The position numbers and the translations under genes are program-made. A DNA stretch of 64,000 bases from Paraclostridium tenue (GTDB lineage Bacteria; Bacillota; Clostridia; Peptostreptococcales; Peptostreptococcaceae). The DNA lies in assembly GCF_015668515.1 (NCBI RefSeq), contig NZ_JADPFO010000002.1, forward strand, positions 252,992 through 316,991. The letters run 5' to 3'. Shown one piece after another: positions 53,316-62,550 of this stretch. The first letter of the stretch is position 1; each line of letters begins with the position of its first letter. Below the pieces are notes generated by a model. It was not told where the DNA came from, did no database searches, and was given only the letters and a program-made list of their open reading frames with translations.

Positions 53316-54068
53316 ATGAAATTTATATCATGGAATGTTAACGGACTAAGAGCTTGTGTTACTAAAGGATTTATGGATTATTTTAAAGAGGTAGATGCAG
53401 ATATATTTTGTCTGCAAGAAACTAAATTACAAGAAGGTCAAATAGAATTAGAATTAAAAGGATATTATGATTATTGGAACTATGCCACTAAAAAGGGATA
53501 CTCAGGTACTGCAATATTTACAAAGAAGAAACCACTTAGTGTAAGTTACGGAATAGATATTGAAGAACATGATAATGAAGGTAGAGTTATAACTTTAGAG
53601 TTTGAAGATTTTTACTTTGTAACAGTTTATACTCCAAACTCTCAACAGGGATTAAAAAGACTTGATTATAGAATGAAGTGGGAAGATGATTTTAGAAGTT
53701 ATTTAAATAAATTAGATGAAATCAAGCCAGTTATAATGTGTGGAGATTTAAATGTAGCTCACAAAGAAATAGATTTAAAAAATCCTAAGACTAATAAAAA
53801 AAATGCAGGTTTCACAGATGAGGAAAGAAACAAATTTACTGAGTTTTTAGACTCTGGATTTATAGATACTTATAGATATTTTAATCCTGATAAAGAAGGA
53901 GTTTATAGTTGGTGGTCTTACAGATTCAATGCAAGAAAAAATAATGCAGGATGGAGAATAGATTATTTTTGTGTTTCTCAAAAATTAAAGGATAGATTAG
54001 TTTCAGCTAGTATTCACACTGAAATTTTAGGATCTGATCATTGTCCTGTAGAATTAGTTATAAAATAA
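53316..54068 (+). CDS. xth: Exodeoxyribonuclease III / AP endonuclease
   Basis: DNA repair enzyme of the exonuclease-endonuclease-phosphatase family, 250 residues. MKFISWNVNGLRA, CLQETKLQ, VTVYTPNSQ, CGDLNVAH and LGSDHCPVEL hold the Asn, Glu, Asp and His catalytic residues. AAAGGAG site; probably transcribed with the upstream gene (19-base gap). Confidence 0.93.
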   Translation: MKFISWNVNGLRACVTKGFMDYFKEVDADIFCLQETKLQEGQIELELKGYYDYWNYATKKGYSGTAIFTKKKPLSVSYGIDIEEHDNEGRVITLEFEDFYFVTVYTPNSQQGLKRLDYRMKWEDDFRSYLNKLDEIKPVIMCGDLNVAHKEIDLKNPKTNKKNAGFTDEERNKFTEFLDSGFIDTYRYFNPDKEGVYSWWSYRFNARKNNAGWRIDYFCVSQKLKDRLVSASIHTEILGSDHCPVELVIK

Positions 54069-54126
54069 AACATAAATTCATAATTTCTTTAATATAATTT
54101 AATATACTTTTAATAAGGAGGGAATT

Positions 54127-54453
54127 ATGAATTTATTACAGCTTAAAGAAAAAGTTAATAAAGGAATAGCACTAGGTGCTAAAGTTGTTTATATAAAGGA
54201 AGATAGTCTTTTATTTGGAATAGAATCAATAATTAGAGATGAAGGAAATGAAAGTATAATATTTTTAAAATCAAAAGGTGAAAGTTTAAAAAGTGAAGAT
54301 TTTTTAAATATTATAGATGGAATATATAATCAAATTGGGAATGTAGATGTATATGTAGGTAAAGACGAAAAATATAGAAGTGAAGATAAACCTGTGGAAA
54401 TTGTAGAATTTGCACAGTATGAAGAAATAAAAATGTTATTTTTAAATGTATAA
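54127..54453 (+). CDS. Hypothetical protein, 108 residues
   Basis: Soluble, acidic, alpha/beta-looking protein with no motif I recognise (starts MNLLQLKEKVNKGIALGAKVVYIKE). AAGGAGG before the ATG and its place between xth and a terminator support a real gene. Function unknown. Confidence 0.7.
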   Translation: MNLLQLKEKVNKGIALGAKVVYIKEDSLLFGIESIIRDEGNESIIFLKSKGESLKSEDFLNIIDGIYNQIGNVDVYVGKDEKYRSEDKPVEIVEFAQYEEIKMLFLNV

Positions 54454-54496
54454 AAAAGAAGATAGGTCCTAATTTATAAGACCTATCTTCTTTTTT
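54452..54496. terminator. Bidirectional terminator
   Basis: A 17-bp stem (54452-54468 with 54480-54496) flanked by A and T runs; it overlaps the last codons of the converging exonuclease gene. Confidence 0.9.
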
Positions 54497-55328
54497 TATA
54501 TTTAAATCCATTTTTAGATTTATTTTTAATAAATTTATTTGAAACTTTAGTTTTAGGTTGGGGTTGTGAAGCTTCATCTATTAAAAATTGATTTGTTTTC
54601 CCCATTTTATAAGCTAAATCTATAAGTTTTTTATCATCAGAAGTTAAATCTCTTCCTAATATTTTTTTGAATTCCTCAAATAAGCTATTATAATCAACTT
54701 TCTTCTTAGCTGATTTTGATCTAGTTCTATTAGGTTTTACTGGAGTATAAACATAAGTATCAGCAACTATATTTTCATTATAAATATTTTTAAGAACTAA
54801 TGCTGTGTAATAAGCATCATTTAATGCATCATGATAAGCTTTATTTTCCTGAAGGTCTAATATCTGTATAGCGTTTTGAAGACCTATACTTTGTCCTGTT
54901 GGATTATTAAAGTAAGATGAAGCATATTGTTGAACGTTTATATAGAGCTTGGGTAATCCTTTTGATGGAAGTGAATAATAATTTATATTTCTGTACAATT
55001 CTTTTAAATCGCCTGATCCCCATACACACATTATACTGGACTTACTTGATATAAATTTTTTAAAGTCTTTATACACAGTATTAAATGAAGGCGCGTCTTT
55101 AACTTTATCTAGTGTTATATGAGTCATCTTACCAACAAAAGGATGAATATCTTTATATATATTTGGTTTTACAAAACTGCTAAATTTATCAATTATATTG
55201 AAATTAGCATCTAATTTTATAGCTCCTATTTGTATTATTTCAAAGGGACATTTTTCATCAGAGTATGTTTTATTATTCTCTTTATCAAATCCCTGATTAA
55301 ATTCTAAATCGAAAACTATATATTCCAT
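54483..55328 (-). CDS. DEDDh-type 3'-5' exonuclease
   Basis: A 281-residue protein of the RNase T/DNA polymerase III epsilon exonuclease fold. FDLEFNQ (first Asp and Glu, residues 6-12), VWGSGDLKELY (second Asp) and AYHDALNDAYYTA (His and last Asp) complete the DEDDh set. The C-terminal 90 residues are Lys-rich and may bind nucleic acid. Target (RNA or DNA) is not evident; KapD-like proteins are the nearest group. Confidence 0.88.
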   Translation of the reverse strand: MEYIVFDLEFNQGFDKENNKTYSDEKCPFEIIQIGAIKLDANFNIIDKFSSFVKPNIYKDIHPFVGKMTHITLDKVKDAPSFNTVYKDFKKFISSKSSIMCVWGSGDLKELYRNINYYSLPSKGLPKLYINVQQYASSYFNNPTGQSIGLQNAIQILDLQENKAYHDALNDAYYTALVLKNIYNENIVADTYVYTPVKPNRTRSKSAKKKVDYNSLFEEFKKILGRDLTSDDKKLIDLAYKMGKTNQFLIDEASQPQPKTKVSNKFIKNKSKNGFKYKKRR

Positions 55329-55400
55329 ACAAATCTCTCCTAAAATTATTAGTTATTAATTTAGTATACCCTATGTAAAAAAAAATTTATACATAGGATT

Positions 55401-55416
55401 TTAAACTTAAGTTTAA
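55401..55416. promoter_or_regulatory. Perfect 16-base palindrome upstream of the glutamine synthetase-family promoter
   Basis: TTAAACTTAAGTTTAA is self-complementary and lies 12 bases before the -35 hexamer, a typical place for an operator or activator site. The regulator is unknown. Confidence 0.4.
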
Positions 55417-55428
55417 AAGTGAAAAATA

Positions 55429-55457
55429 TTGCGAATATTATATCTTTATACTATAAT
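55429..55457 (+). promoter_or_regulatory. Promoter of the glutamine synthetase-family gene
   Basis: TTGCGA (55429-55434) and TATAAT (55452-55457), spacing 17, leaving a leader of about 90 bases. I see no clear GlnR box. Confidence 0.65.
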
Positions 55458-55553
55458 AATATAAATTAACTTACGAACTTAAACTACAATTTATTGTTAA
55501 ATATATTGTAATGTACAATTCGTAAAATAAAATAAGTGAAAGGAAGAACAACA

Positions 55554-57452
55554 ATGCAATCTTTATTATATGTTATAAAAAAAGAAAATCACAACGAAAA
55601 AGATTTAAAAGAAATACTATCTAAGCATAAAAATATAATGTTTGTTTCACTTATGGGTGTTGACCTAGGCGGAAACGCTATAGATGAAAAAATACCTATG
55701 AAAGTTTTCCTAGAAGATATTAATGATTTCTTAAATTCTGGTATACAAACAGATGGTTCGAGTGTTGAATTATATAACATAGCAACACTAAACAATGCAA
55801 AAGTAGATTTAATGCCGGATAATGATGCTGTATGGTATATAGATTATAATATGGAAAATATATGCGATAAGTGCAACTTACCAATAGGAACTTTAAAAAT
55901 ACCATCATTTTTATTGCATGAAGGTAAGAGAGTTTGTTCAAGAGGTATACTAAAGAAATCAGAACAGTATATAAAAGATTCTATACTAGAGATAATACAT
56001 AAATATCCACACATGATTGAAGAATTAGAAATAGAAAACCCATATGATATAGAAAGTATAAATTTAACTTCAGCTACAGAATTAGAATTTTGGGTTAATA
56101 CTCCAGAAGATAAAGTAGATTTAGAAGCACTTCATGTATCTCAAAGCCTTAAGGAACAATATTGGAAAAGAACAAAAGGAATAATTAGAACTTGTTTAGA
56201 AAATAGTTTAACAATACTTCAAAAATTAGGTTTAGAACCAGAAATGGGACACAAAGAAGTAGGAGGAATAACTAGTTCTATAAGCATAGATGGTAAAACA
56301 AATCATGCTATGGAGCAGTTGGAAATCGATTGGAAATATTCAACACCACTTCAATGTGCTGATAATGAGTTACTAGCAAGAGAAGTTATAGAGGATGTAT
56401 TTTCTAGAAATGGACTAGAAGTTACATTTAAGGCTAAGCCTTTAGATGGAGTAGCTGGAAGTGGAGAACACACACACTTTGGTATAAGTGCAAAACTTAA
56501 AAATGGAAAAATAGTAAATTTATTTTCTCCATATAACATGACAAGTGATTATACAACTAAATTTGGATATGGGGCATTAATGGGTATACTTAAAAATTAT
56601 GAAGTGTTAAATCCGTTTGTAACATCATCAAATGATGGGTTTAATAGATTAGTACCTGGATTTGAAGCGCCTGTGTGTATAGTTACATCATTAGGACATA
56701 CTTATGAGTTACCATCTAGAAATAGATCTATTTTAGTAGGTCTTATAAGAGATATAAACAGTCCTTTGTCTACAAGATTTGAATTAAGATCACCAAATCC
56801 ACTATCAAATACATACTTAGTTATAGCAGGAGCTTATCAAACTATACTTCATGGTATAAAAGCAGTAGCAGAAAGTAAATTAAGTACTAAGGACTTGGAA
56901 AAAGAATTATCTAAAGAAATTGGAGAAGATGGATTTTATTTAGAAAAAGATAGATCATATAGAGATGAGAATGATGTATTTGAAGATTATAGTATTGAAG
57001 AAAGAAATCAAAGATTTTCAATTCCACCAGCTACAGTTTATGAGAATATGAAAAACTTAGAAATTCAAAGTTATAAAATAGAATCTTTAATACAAGGGGA
57101 TGTATTTACTGAGAAAATTATAAATTCATTTAAAACTGGGGCAATAGATAAATGGAAAAAAGAACTTAAAAATAGAATTATACAAGATAATATAGATATA
57201 ATAAGAAGTTTAAAAAAATTACATGATACTGATGATATGAATACATTAGATGAAGTAGCTTGGGATAATATAAATAATTTAAAACATTATTTAATGAAAG
57301 ATACTATGAGTAAAAAATCTTTATTTACTCAAATAAAGGAAGCTATAGAAAGTAAAGATTATGAACTAGCTTCAAAGTTACAAATAGAAATGAAAGATAA
57401 AATGAAAGAAGTGCAACATTTATATATACAATATCAAAAGAATATATTTTAA
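55554..57452 (+). CDS. Glutamine synthetase-family protein with long C-terminal extension
   Basis: ATP-dependent ammonia ligase of the GS family, 632 residues. The N-terminal beta-grasp-like part holds QTDGSSVELYNI and LMPDNDAVWYID. The catalytic domain has TELEFWV, HAMEQLEIDW, GSGEHTHFGIS (ATP and metal site), RLVPGFEAPV, PSRNRS and RFELRSPNPLSNTYL. GS type I has about 440-470 residues and type III about 700; this one has about 170 extra C-terminal residues, charged and helical. GTG 55536 overlaps the GAAAGGA region, so ATG 55554 is preferred. A true glutamine synthetase is likely, but another amine acceptor is possible. Confidence 0.85.
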   Translation: MQSLLYVIKKENHNEKDLKEILSKHKNIMFVSLMGVDLGGNAIDEKIPMKVFLEDINDFLNSGIQTDGSSVELYNIATLNNAKVDLMPDNDAVWYIDYNMENICDKCNLPIGTLKIPSFLLHEGKRVCSRGILKKSEQYIKDSILEIIHKYPHMIEELEIENPYDIESINLTSATELEFWVNTPEDKVDLEALHVSQSLKEQYWKRTKGIIRTCLENSLTILQKLGLEPEMGHKEVGGITSSISIDGKTNHAMEQLEIDWKYSTPLQCADNELLAREVIEDVFSRNGLEVTFKAKPLDGVAGSGEHTHFGISAKLKNGKIVNLFSPYNMTSDYTTKFGYGALMGILKNYEVLNPFVTSSNDGFNRLVPGFEAPVCIVTSLGHTYELPSRNRSILVGLIRDINSPLSTRFELRSPNPLSNTYLVIAGAYQTILHGIKAVAESKLSTKDLEKELSKEIGEDGFYLEKDRSYRDENDVFEDYSIEERNQRFSIPPATVYENMKNLEIQSYKIESLIQGDVFTEKIINSFKTGAIDKWKKELKNRIIQDNIDIIRSLKKLHDTDDMNTLDEVAWDNINNLKHYLMKDTMSKKSLFTQIKEAIESKDYELASKLQIEMKDKMKEVQHLYIQYQKNIF

Positions 57453-57468
57453 ATTTTTATAAAAATAT

Positions 57469-57506
57469 AAAAGAGCAATCAAGTAAAATCTTAATTGCTC
57501 TTTTTA
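57469..57506. terminator. Bidirectional terminator
   Basis: A 15-bp stem (57469-57483 with 57490-57504, one G-U pair) with A and T flanks, between the GS gene and the converging membrane protein gene. Confidence 0.85.
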
Positions 57507-57522
57507 ATTTCATAAAATAAAT

Positions 57523-57903
57523 TTACCTAAAAAATATGTGTACAGCTAAGTTTATTGTTAATAAATAAGCTATTATAGATGAATACTGTTTTATATTAAA
57601 TTTACTTAAAAAATGAATTTTAGTAAATGTAGCTATCATCAATAAAAATAAAAGTATATATCCAGTATCAAATGATGTTAATTGTTCTCTTAAATAGTAA
57701 ATATGAGGTATCATAAACACTAAAGCAAGTATTAAAGATATGGTATTAAGCTTATTAAGAGCAGGAAGTACTTTATTTATAGTTGATTTTAAATACTTAG
57801 AACTAATTAATAAATATATGTCTTGAAGTATGTATATAGACACATATATTAATATAAATATAGAAGATATAACTCCGAATAGGATTTCTTGATTTTTAAA
57901 CAT
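57523..57903 (-). CDS. Hypothetical membrane protein, 126 residues
   Basis: Four hydrophobic helices (about 8-33, 50-70, 80-95, 105-125) and no motif I recognise. AAGGGGGAAGGT-type site directly before the ATG supports it. Function unknown. Confidence 0.65.
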   Translation of the reverse strand: MFKNQEILFGVISSIFILIYVSIYILQDIYLLISSKYLKSTINKVLPALNKLNTISLILALVFMIPHIYYLREQLTSFDTGYILLFLLMIATFTKIHFLSKFNIKQYSSIIAYLLTINLAVHIFFR

Positions 57904-58061
57904 ACTACCTTCCCCCTTATTAATATAGAAAAATAAAAAGTGTCCTCCAATATACTACTAAGTTTAGTTGTATATTGTGATTGTACATATTATGATTTTT
58001 GAATAATTTATAGTAAATTTGTCCATATTAAAAAACAGTGATGGAAAAGGAGGAAAAGCTT

Positions 58062-58850
58062 ATGATTAAAACTTTTAAAATATTAATAATATTAAGCTTA
58101 ATAACTACTATAAACACACTCAATGTATATGGATTAGAAAGTCAAGCTACTACAAATGAAGAAACTGTAAAAAATATATACAATTTAAAAATAGAACAAA
58201 AGAGCATAAATGAACAAATTTCTAAAATAGAGAAAGTAATAGAATCTAAAAGATCATATACAAATGATATAAATGATACTGAAGTTGTACAGTTAAGTTT
58301 CATTGATGATAGTAGTTTAAAAGATAATAATGAAATTCAAAAAACTTTTGAAGAAGAGATACAAGAATTAGAAAATTTAAAAAATCAATTAAATATTAAT
58401 ATAAATGATTTAAACGAACAAGAATCTAAACTTAAAGCTGATATAAAAGATACTATTAACTATGGATGTTGGCCAGTTCCAGGATTTAAAGATATAAGTT
58501 CACCTTTTGGATATAGAATTCATCCTATATCTAAAGAAAAAAAGTTACATAAAGGTATAGATATTCCCGCTAGCTATGGAACTGATATAGTGGCTACAGA
58601 TTATGGAGTTGTAACTTTTTCAGGAGTTCAAAATGGGTATGGGAATGTTGTTTATTTACAACATTTTGATGGCAAAGTTTCCATATATGGTCATAATAGT
58701 GAAAATATAGTTAAAGAAGGAGATATAGTATCAAAAGGAGAATCTATAGCTAAAATTGGGTCTACGGGTAAATCAACTGGAAATCATGTTCATTTTGAAA
58801 TAAGTGTAAATGGAGAATTAAAAAATCCATTAGATATAACAATCAAATAA
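58062..58850 (+). CDS. Secreted M23 peptidase with coiled coil
   Basis: A 262-residue exported protein: signal peptide (about 1-28), coiled coil (about 35-130; KIEQKSINEQISKIEKVIE), then the LytM/M23 domain with SPFGYRIHPISKEKKLHKGIDI (zinc His and Asp) and HVHFEISVNG (second zinc pair). Either a peptidoglycan endopeptidase or, with its coiled coil, an EnvC-like activator, but the zinc ligands look complete, favouring activity. An upstream GTG 58038 is in frame; AAAGGAGG supports ATG 58062. Confidence 0.9.
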   Translation: MIKTFKILIILSLITTINTLNVYGLESQATTNEETVKNIYNLKIEQKSINEQISKIEKVIESKRSYTNDINDTEVVQLSFIDDSSLKDNNEIQKTFEEEIQELENLKNQLNININDLNEQESKLKADIKDTINYGCWPVPGFKDISSPFGYRIHPISKEKKLHKGIDIPASYGTDIVATDYGVVTFSGVQNGYGNVVYLQHFDGKVSIYGHNSENIVKEGDIVSKGESIAKIGSTGKSTGNHVHFEISVNGELKNPLDITIK

Positions 58851-58891
58851 ATTAAGTGAAAAAATTATAAAAAATTATAAAAAATTATAAT

Positions 58892-58943
58892 AAAAGCATA
58901 GATAATATCAAAAAGTTTTTACTTTATTATCTATGCTTTTTTA
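58892..58943 (+). terminator. Rho-independent terminator after the M23 gene
   Basis: A 16-bp stem (58892-58907 with 58925-58940) and T-run. The remainder of 58851-59179 holds short AAAAAATTAT repeats and the promoter of the next gene. Confidence 0.88.
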
Positions 58944-59096
58944 TTTTTACTTTAAAATATAAGGAATATAACAAAAAAAGTTTATTTTAAAATATATATT
59001 TATAAAAAATATTCAATTGATTAAATATTTTAAAGTTTAAAGGTTAGAAAACTAATTTTCTGATTTTTCCAAAAAAAAAGAAATATTTATAAACAA

Positions 59097-59125
59097 TTGA
59101 CTTTACAAATTTATAGTATTATACT
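59097..59125 (+). promoter_or_regulatory. Promoter of the cation/proton antiporter gene
   Basis: TTGACT (59097-59102) and TATACT (59120-59125), spacing 17, about 55 bases before the start. Confidence 0.75.
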
Positions 59126-59179
59126 TATTCAATGTTAAGTAAAATAGTTAGATATCTAATTAAAAAAGAGGTGAATTAA

Positions 59180-60448
59180 ATGGAGAATACAATGGAAGCT
59201 ATAGCTACTAATAATTTATTATTTATATTTTCGGTAGTAGTTGTAACAGGTATAATATTGGGGAAAGTTAGTGAGCTATTAAAACTACCTGATGTAATAT
59301 TATATTTGATTGCGGGGATAATAATAGGTCCTGCAGTTTTAAATATAATAAGTGTAGAATCTTTTCCAATAGAAAATAATCTTATATTAACCTTTGGATC
59401 GGCATTTATACTATATGAAGGTGGTAGGGAAGTAAATTTAAGAGTATTAAATAAAGTTAAAGTCAGTGTTGGGTTACTGGCAACTTTAGGTGTAGTAATA
59501 TCTACTGTAGTAGTAGGATTTGCAACTAGTAAGATATTTCCAGTTTCTATAATGACAGCTTTATTAATAGGTGCAGTTATAGCATCAACTGACCCAGCGG
59601 CACTTATACCAGTGTTTAAGCAAGTTAATATAAAGAACAAAATAAAGCAAACTGTAGTTAGTGAGTCGGCATTTAATGATGCAGTTGGAGCTATATTAGT
59701 AAGTACTTTATTAGCAGTTATAACATCTGGTTCATTTTCAGCTGGAGAAAGTTTAAAAGAATTGATAGTTTCAGTTGTAGTAGGGTTAATTGTTGGTATG
59801 GCAATAGGACTAATATTTTCATTACTAGTATCTGATAAAAAGTGGGGAGTATTTCATTCATATGCTCCAATAATATCAGTTTTAAAAGTTGCATTAGCTT
59901 ACGAAATAGCTACTAAATTACATGGTAGTGGATATATGGCTGTATTTATAGCAGGACTTATAGCAGGAAATAGAAAATTATTTGGATTATGGGTACCTGA
60001 AGAAGATTTTCATGCAGAACATTTCTTTAGAGAAAGTGTAGGAGCATTATGTCGTATGGCTATATTTATAGTTTTAGGAACACATGTAGACTTAGCTGCA
60101 CTTGGTCAATATTGGTTACCATCATTATTAGTAGTATTAGTCCTAATGTTTGTGGCAAGACCTTTGGTAGTATTGATATGTACTTTATTTGATAGAGAGG
60201 CTAAATGGGAATTTAAAGATAAATTATTTATGATGTGGGTAAGAGAAACAGGAGTTATACCTGCTGCATTATCAGGGATAATAGTTTCTATGCAAATACA
60301 AGGGTATGAAATAATATCATCAGTAGTGTTTATGACAATATTAATAACATTAATAGTACAAGCTAGTACAACTAAACTATTAGCTAAAAAGTTAGATTTA
60401 TTAGAAGAAGAAAAAGATGAAAATATAAAAGCTAAAGATGTAGCATAA
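59180..60448 (+). CDS. CPA1/CPA2-type cation:proton antiporter
   Basis: A 422-residue membrane antiporter with about 12 helices. ASTDPAALIPVF and SESAFNDAVGAIL contain the Asp and Asn-Asp of the ion-binding site typical of NhaP-like exchangers. Exchanges Na+ or K+ for H+, helping pH and salt balance. GAGGTGAATT site before ATG. Single-gene unit with its own promoter and terminator. Confidence 0.88.
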   Translation: MENTMEAIATNNLLFIFSVVVVTGIILGKVSELLKLPDVILYLIAGIIIGPAVLNIISVESFPIENNLILTFGSAFILYEGGREVNLRVLNKVKVSVGLLATLGVVISTVVVGFATSKIFPVSIMTALLIGAVIASTDPAALIPVFKQVNIKNKIKQTVVSESAFNDAVGAILVSTLLAVITSGSFSAGESLKELIVSVVVGLIVGMAIGLIFSLLVSDKKWGVFHSYAPIISVLKVALAYEIATKLHGSGYMAVFIAGLIAGNRKLFGLWVPEEDFHAEHFFRESVGALCRMAIFIVLGTHVDLAALGQYWLPSLLVVLVLMFVARPLVVLICTLFDREAKWEFKDKLFMMWVRETGVIPAALSGIIVSMQIQGYEIISSVVFMTILITLIVQASTTKLLAKKLDLLEEEKDENIKAKDVA

Positions 60449-60452
60449 TAAT

Positions 60453-60503
60453 AAAAAACTATCTAAAAAAGTTTATATTAAACTTTTTTAGATAGTTTTT
60501 TTA
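60453..60503 (+). terminator. Rho-independent terminator after the antiporter gene
   Basis: A 23-bp stem (60453-60475 with 60479-60501) with a 3-base loop, and T-run. Confidence 0.9.
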
Positions 60504-60638
60504 TTTTTTATATATGAAAATAAAAACTTAACTAATCCAGATTAAATTTTATATAGATATAGAAGGAAAAAATAGATATTAATAGAATTTATTTTATATA
60601 TAAAAATTTGAAAAATTCAATAAATTGGGGGTTGGTTA

Positions 60639-61325
60639 ATGAAAAAAAGGTTATTAGGAGATGTACTAATTTATTTCATAGCTCCAATTATTTTATTTGC
60701 CTTTTTTAAAGAAAAGGCTAAATTTTATTCAACAATCATATCATTTATATTATTTATATCTTATTCTATATTAATTAAATATACTCAATGTAGATTTAAT
60801 TTATCAGGAATATTATTTGCATCAATATATACTGTAATTCAATCTCTAAAGATAAGTCTAACTGATTCATATCATATATACATATATGATAGTTATTGCT
60901 TATTATTACTATCTATATTTATAATAACTTTAAATTTATTTAATAAAAATATATTTAAGCAATTATATATAGATGTTCTTAAGTTATTAAATTTAAGTCA
61001 AGTTCAAATCATGAATACTATAAAAAGGAATAATTTATATAAAGATTTCTATAAAATCACAAATATTGCAAATTTACACATATTGATACTAGTTTTAATT
61101 AGATTATATTCAATTATTATTTTAGGTAAAAATGAATATTTAAAAAACTTAAATTTAGAGATAGTTATATGTACCTTGTTTTTTATAATTGAAGCAGTGC
61201 TAGTTACTTATTTTAAAAGAAAGATAAATGATATATTGCAAAATGGAAAAATAAAAAATATTAAATTTATGAGCTCAGAACCTAGAGTGATAAACTTTGA
61301 TAAATATAAAAATCTAAATAAATAA
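60639..61325 (+). CDS. Hypothetical membrane protein, 228 residues
   Basis: Seven or so hydrophobic helices with a polar middle (about 115-140) and a C-terminal cytoplasmic tail ending EPRVINFDKYKNLNK. No family recognised. A GGGGGTTGG site precedes the ATG. Function unknown. Confidence 0.68.
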   Translation: MKKRLLGDVLIYFIAPIILFAFFKEKAKFYSTIISFILFISYSILIKYTQCRFNLSGILFASIYTVIQSLKISLTDSYHIYIYDSYCLLLLSIFIITLNLFNKNIFKQLYIDVLKLLNLSQVQIMNTIKRNNLYKDFYKITNIANLHILILVLIRLYSIIILGKNEYLKNLNLEIVICTLFFIIEAVLVTYFKRKINDILQNGKIKNIKFMSSEPRVINFDKYKNLNK

Positions 61326-61353
61326 GGGACTATTCTAAACAGTCCCTATTATT
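61321..61353. terminator. Bidirectional terminator
   Basis: AGGGACT (61325-61331) pairs with AGTCCCT (61341-61347), flanked by AATA and TATT; shared by the converging genes. Confidence 0.75.
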
Positions 61354-62450
61354 TGTGTGACAAAATGTGCTATTTTATCTGAATCTATAGAGTTTTTAAA
61401 CTTAGCCATATTATCTTTCATAAATGATATTCTATCATCTAATTTTTGCTTTACTAATGCATCCAATAATTCTTTTAAATCACTTTCATCGTTATATATA
61501 ATACCTATGCCTTTATCTATAATAAATTTGGCATTTTCAATTTCTTGTCCAACTTTAGGAAGCATAACGACTATAGGTATTTCGCTTTTTATGGCTTCAA
61601 ACAAAGTTGCACCGCCTGGTTTTGTTATTAATAGCGTATGCTCTTTTAATAAAGATGGCATGTTAGTTACAAAGCCAAGTACATTTATATTTTTAAGGGG
61701 TTTTTTATCAGTTAATTTATCATATAGTTTTTTATTTTTACCGCATACAATAGTAACTTCTAATTTATCACTATATTCATGTATTAATTCATCTATGTAG
61801 TAAAAAAAATCAGTTTCCATATCAAATAGACCTCTACCACCACCGACTATAAGCAGTTTATGTTTATTAGAGGTTAAGTTAGAATGGTTATTAAATTCTT
61901 TTTTTACAGGAACACCTGTGACCTTAATTATATTAGGATTTATACCTTTTTGTACGTATCTGTTTTTAATTTCATGAGAAGCGACAAAATACATATCTGT
62001 ACTAGGGTAAATCCACTCTAAACTATCTACGACATCAGTAACTACAGTTATAGCAGGAACTTTAAAATCAGGATTTTTAGATTTAAAATGATCAACACAA
62101 GCACATGCCATTGGAAATGTAGATATTATAAGGTCTGGATTAGTATCTAAAATATACTCAGATAATTTAGGTGTATACATCTTATATGATACATCATGTT
62201 TTGAATCAAATGACTTTTTTAGATAGTAATAATAATTATAAAGTCCTGGAGTATATTTTGTATTAGCCTCATAAAGTTTAACAAGTGGTTTGTTCATTTT
62301 AGGAAGACTAGCACTTATAAAGTTTTGTATAACCACATTATATGTAGGTTCTTTTTCAAGAATGTAATCTCTAATAGCATTAGCAGCACTTATGTGTCCT
62401 GCACCAAATTGAGCTGTGAGAATTAAGATAGTTTTATTGGTATTATCCAA
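61335..62450 (-). CDS. MGDG synthase/UgtP-like diacylglycerol glycosyltransferase
   Basis: A 371-residue GT28-family protein. The N-terminal LTAQFGAGHISAANAIRDYI (GAGH acceptor loop), VTDVVDSLEWIYP, and the donor-binding LLIVGGGRGLFD and ITKPGGATLFEAIKSEIPIVVM match MGDG synthase/UgtP. It adds sugar from UDP-Glc or UDP-Gal to diacylglycerol on the inner membrane face, giving glycolipids and lipoteichoic acid anchors. The UDP-glucose could come from the galU copies. Confidence 0.86.
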   Translation of the reverse strand: MDNTNKTILILTAQFGAGHISAANAIRDYILEKEPTYNVVIQNFISASLPKMNKPLVKLYEANTKYTPGLYNYYYYLKKSFDSKHDVSYKMYTPKLSEYILDTNPDLIISTFPMACACVDHFKSKNPDFKVPAITVVTDVVDSLEWIYPSTDMYFVASHEIKNRYVQKGINPNIIKVTGVPVKKEFNNHSNLTSNKHKLLIVGGGRGLFDMETDFFYYIDELIHEYSDKLEVTIVCGKNKKLYDKLTDKKPLKNINVLGFVTNMPSLLKEHTLLITKPGGATLFEAIKSEIPIVVMLPKVGQEIENAKFIIDKGIGIIYNDESDLKELLDALVKQKLDDRISFMKDNMAKFKNSIDSDKIAHFVTQIIGTV

Positions 62451-62550
62451 TATATCACCTCTTCTTTATAAATTTAGCTGATGATAGTATTATACATTTA
62501 TATAATTATTAAATCAAATATATATTAAATATATGCAAAGGAGTGAATAA

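Noticed and set aside
58859-58890. Tandem AAAAAATTAT repeats
   Set aside because: Low-complexity AT-rich sequence of three short units, expected by chance in this genome.
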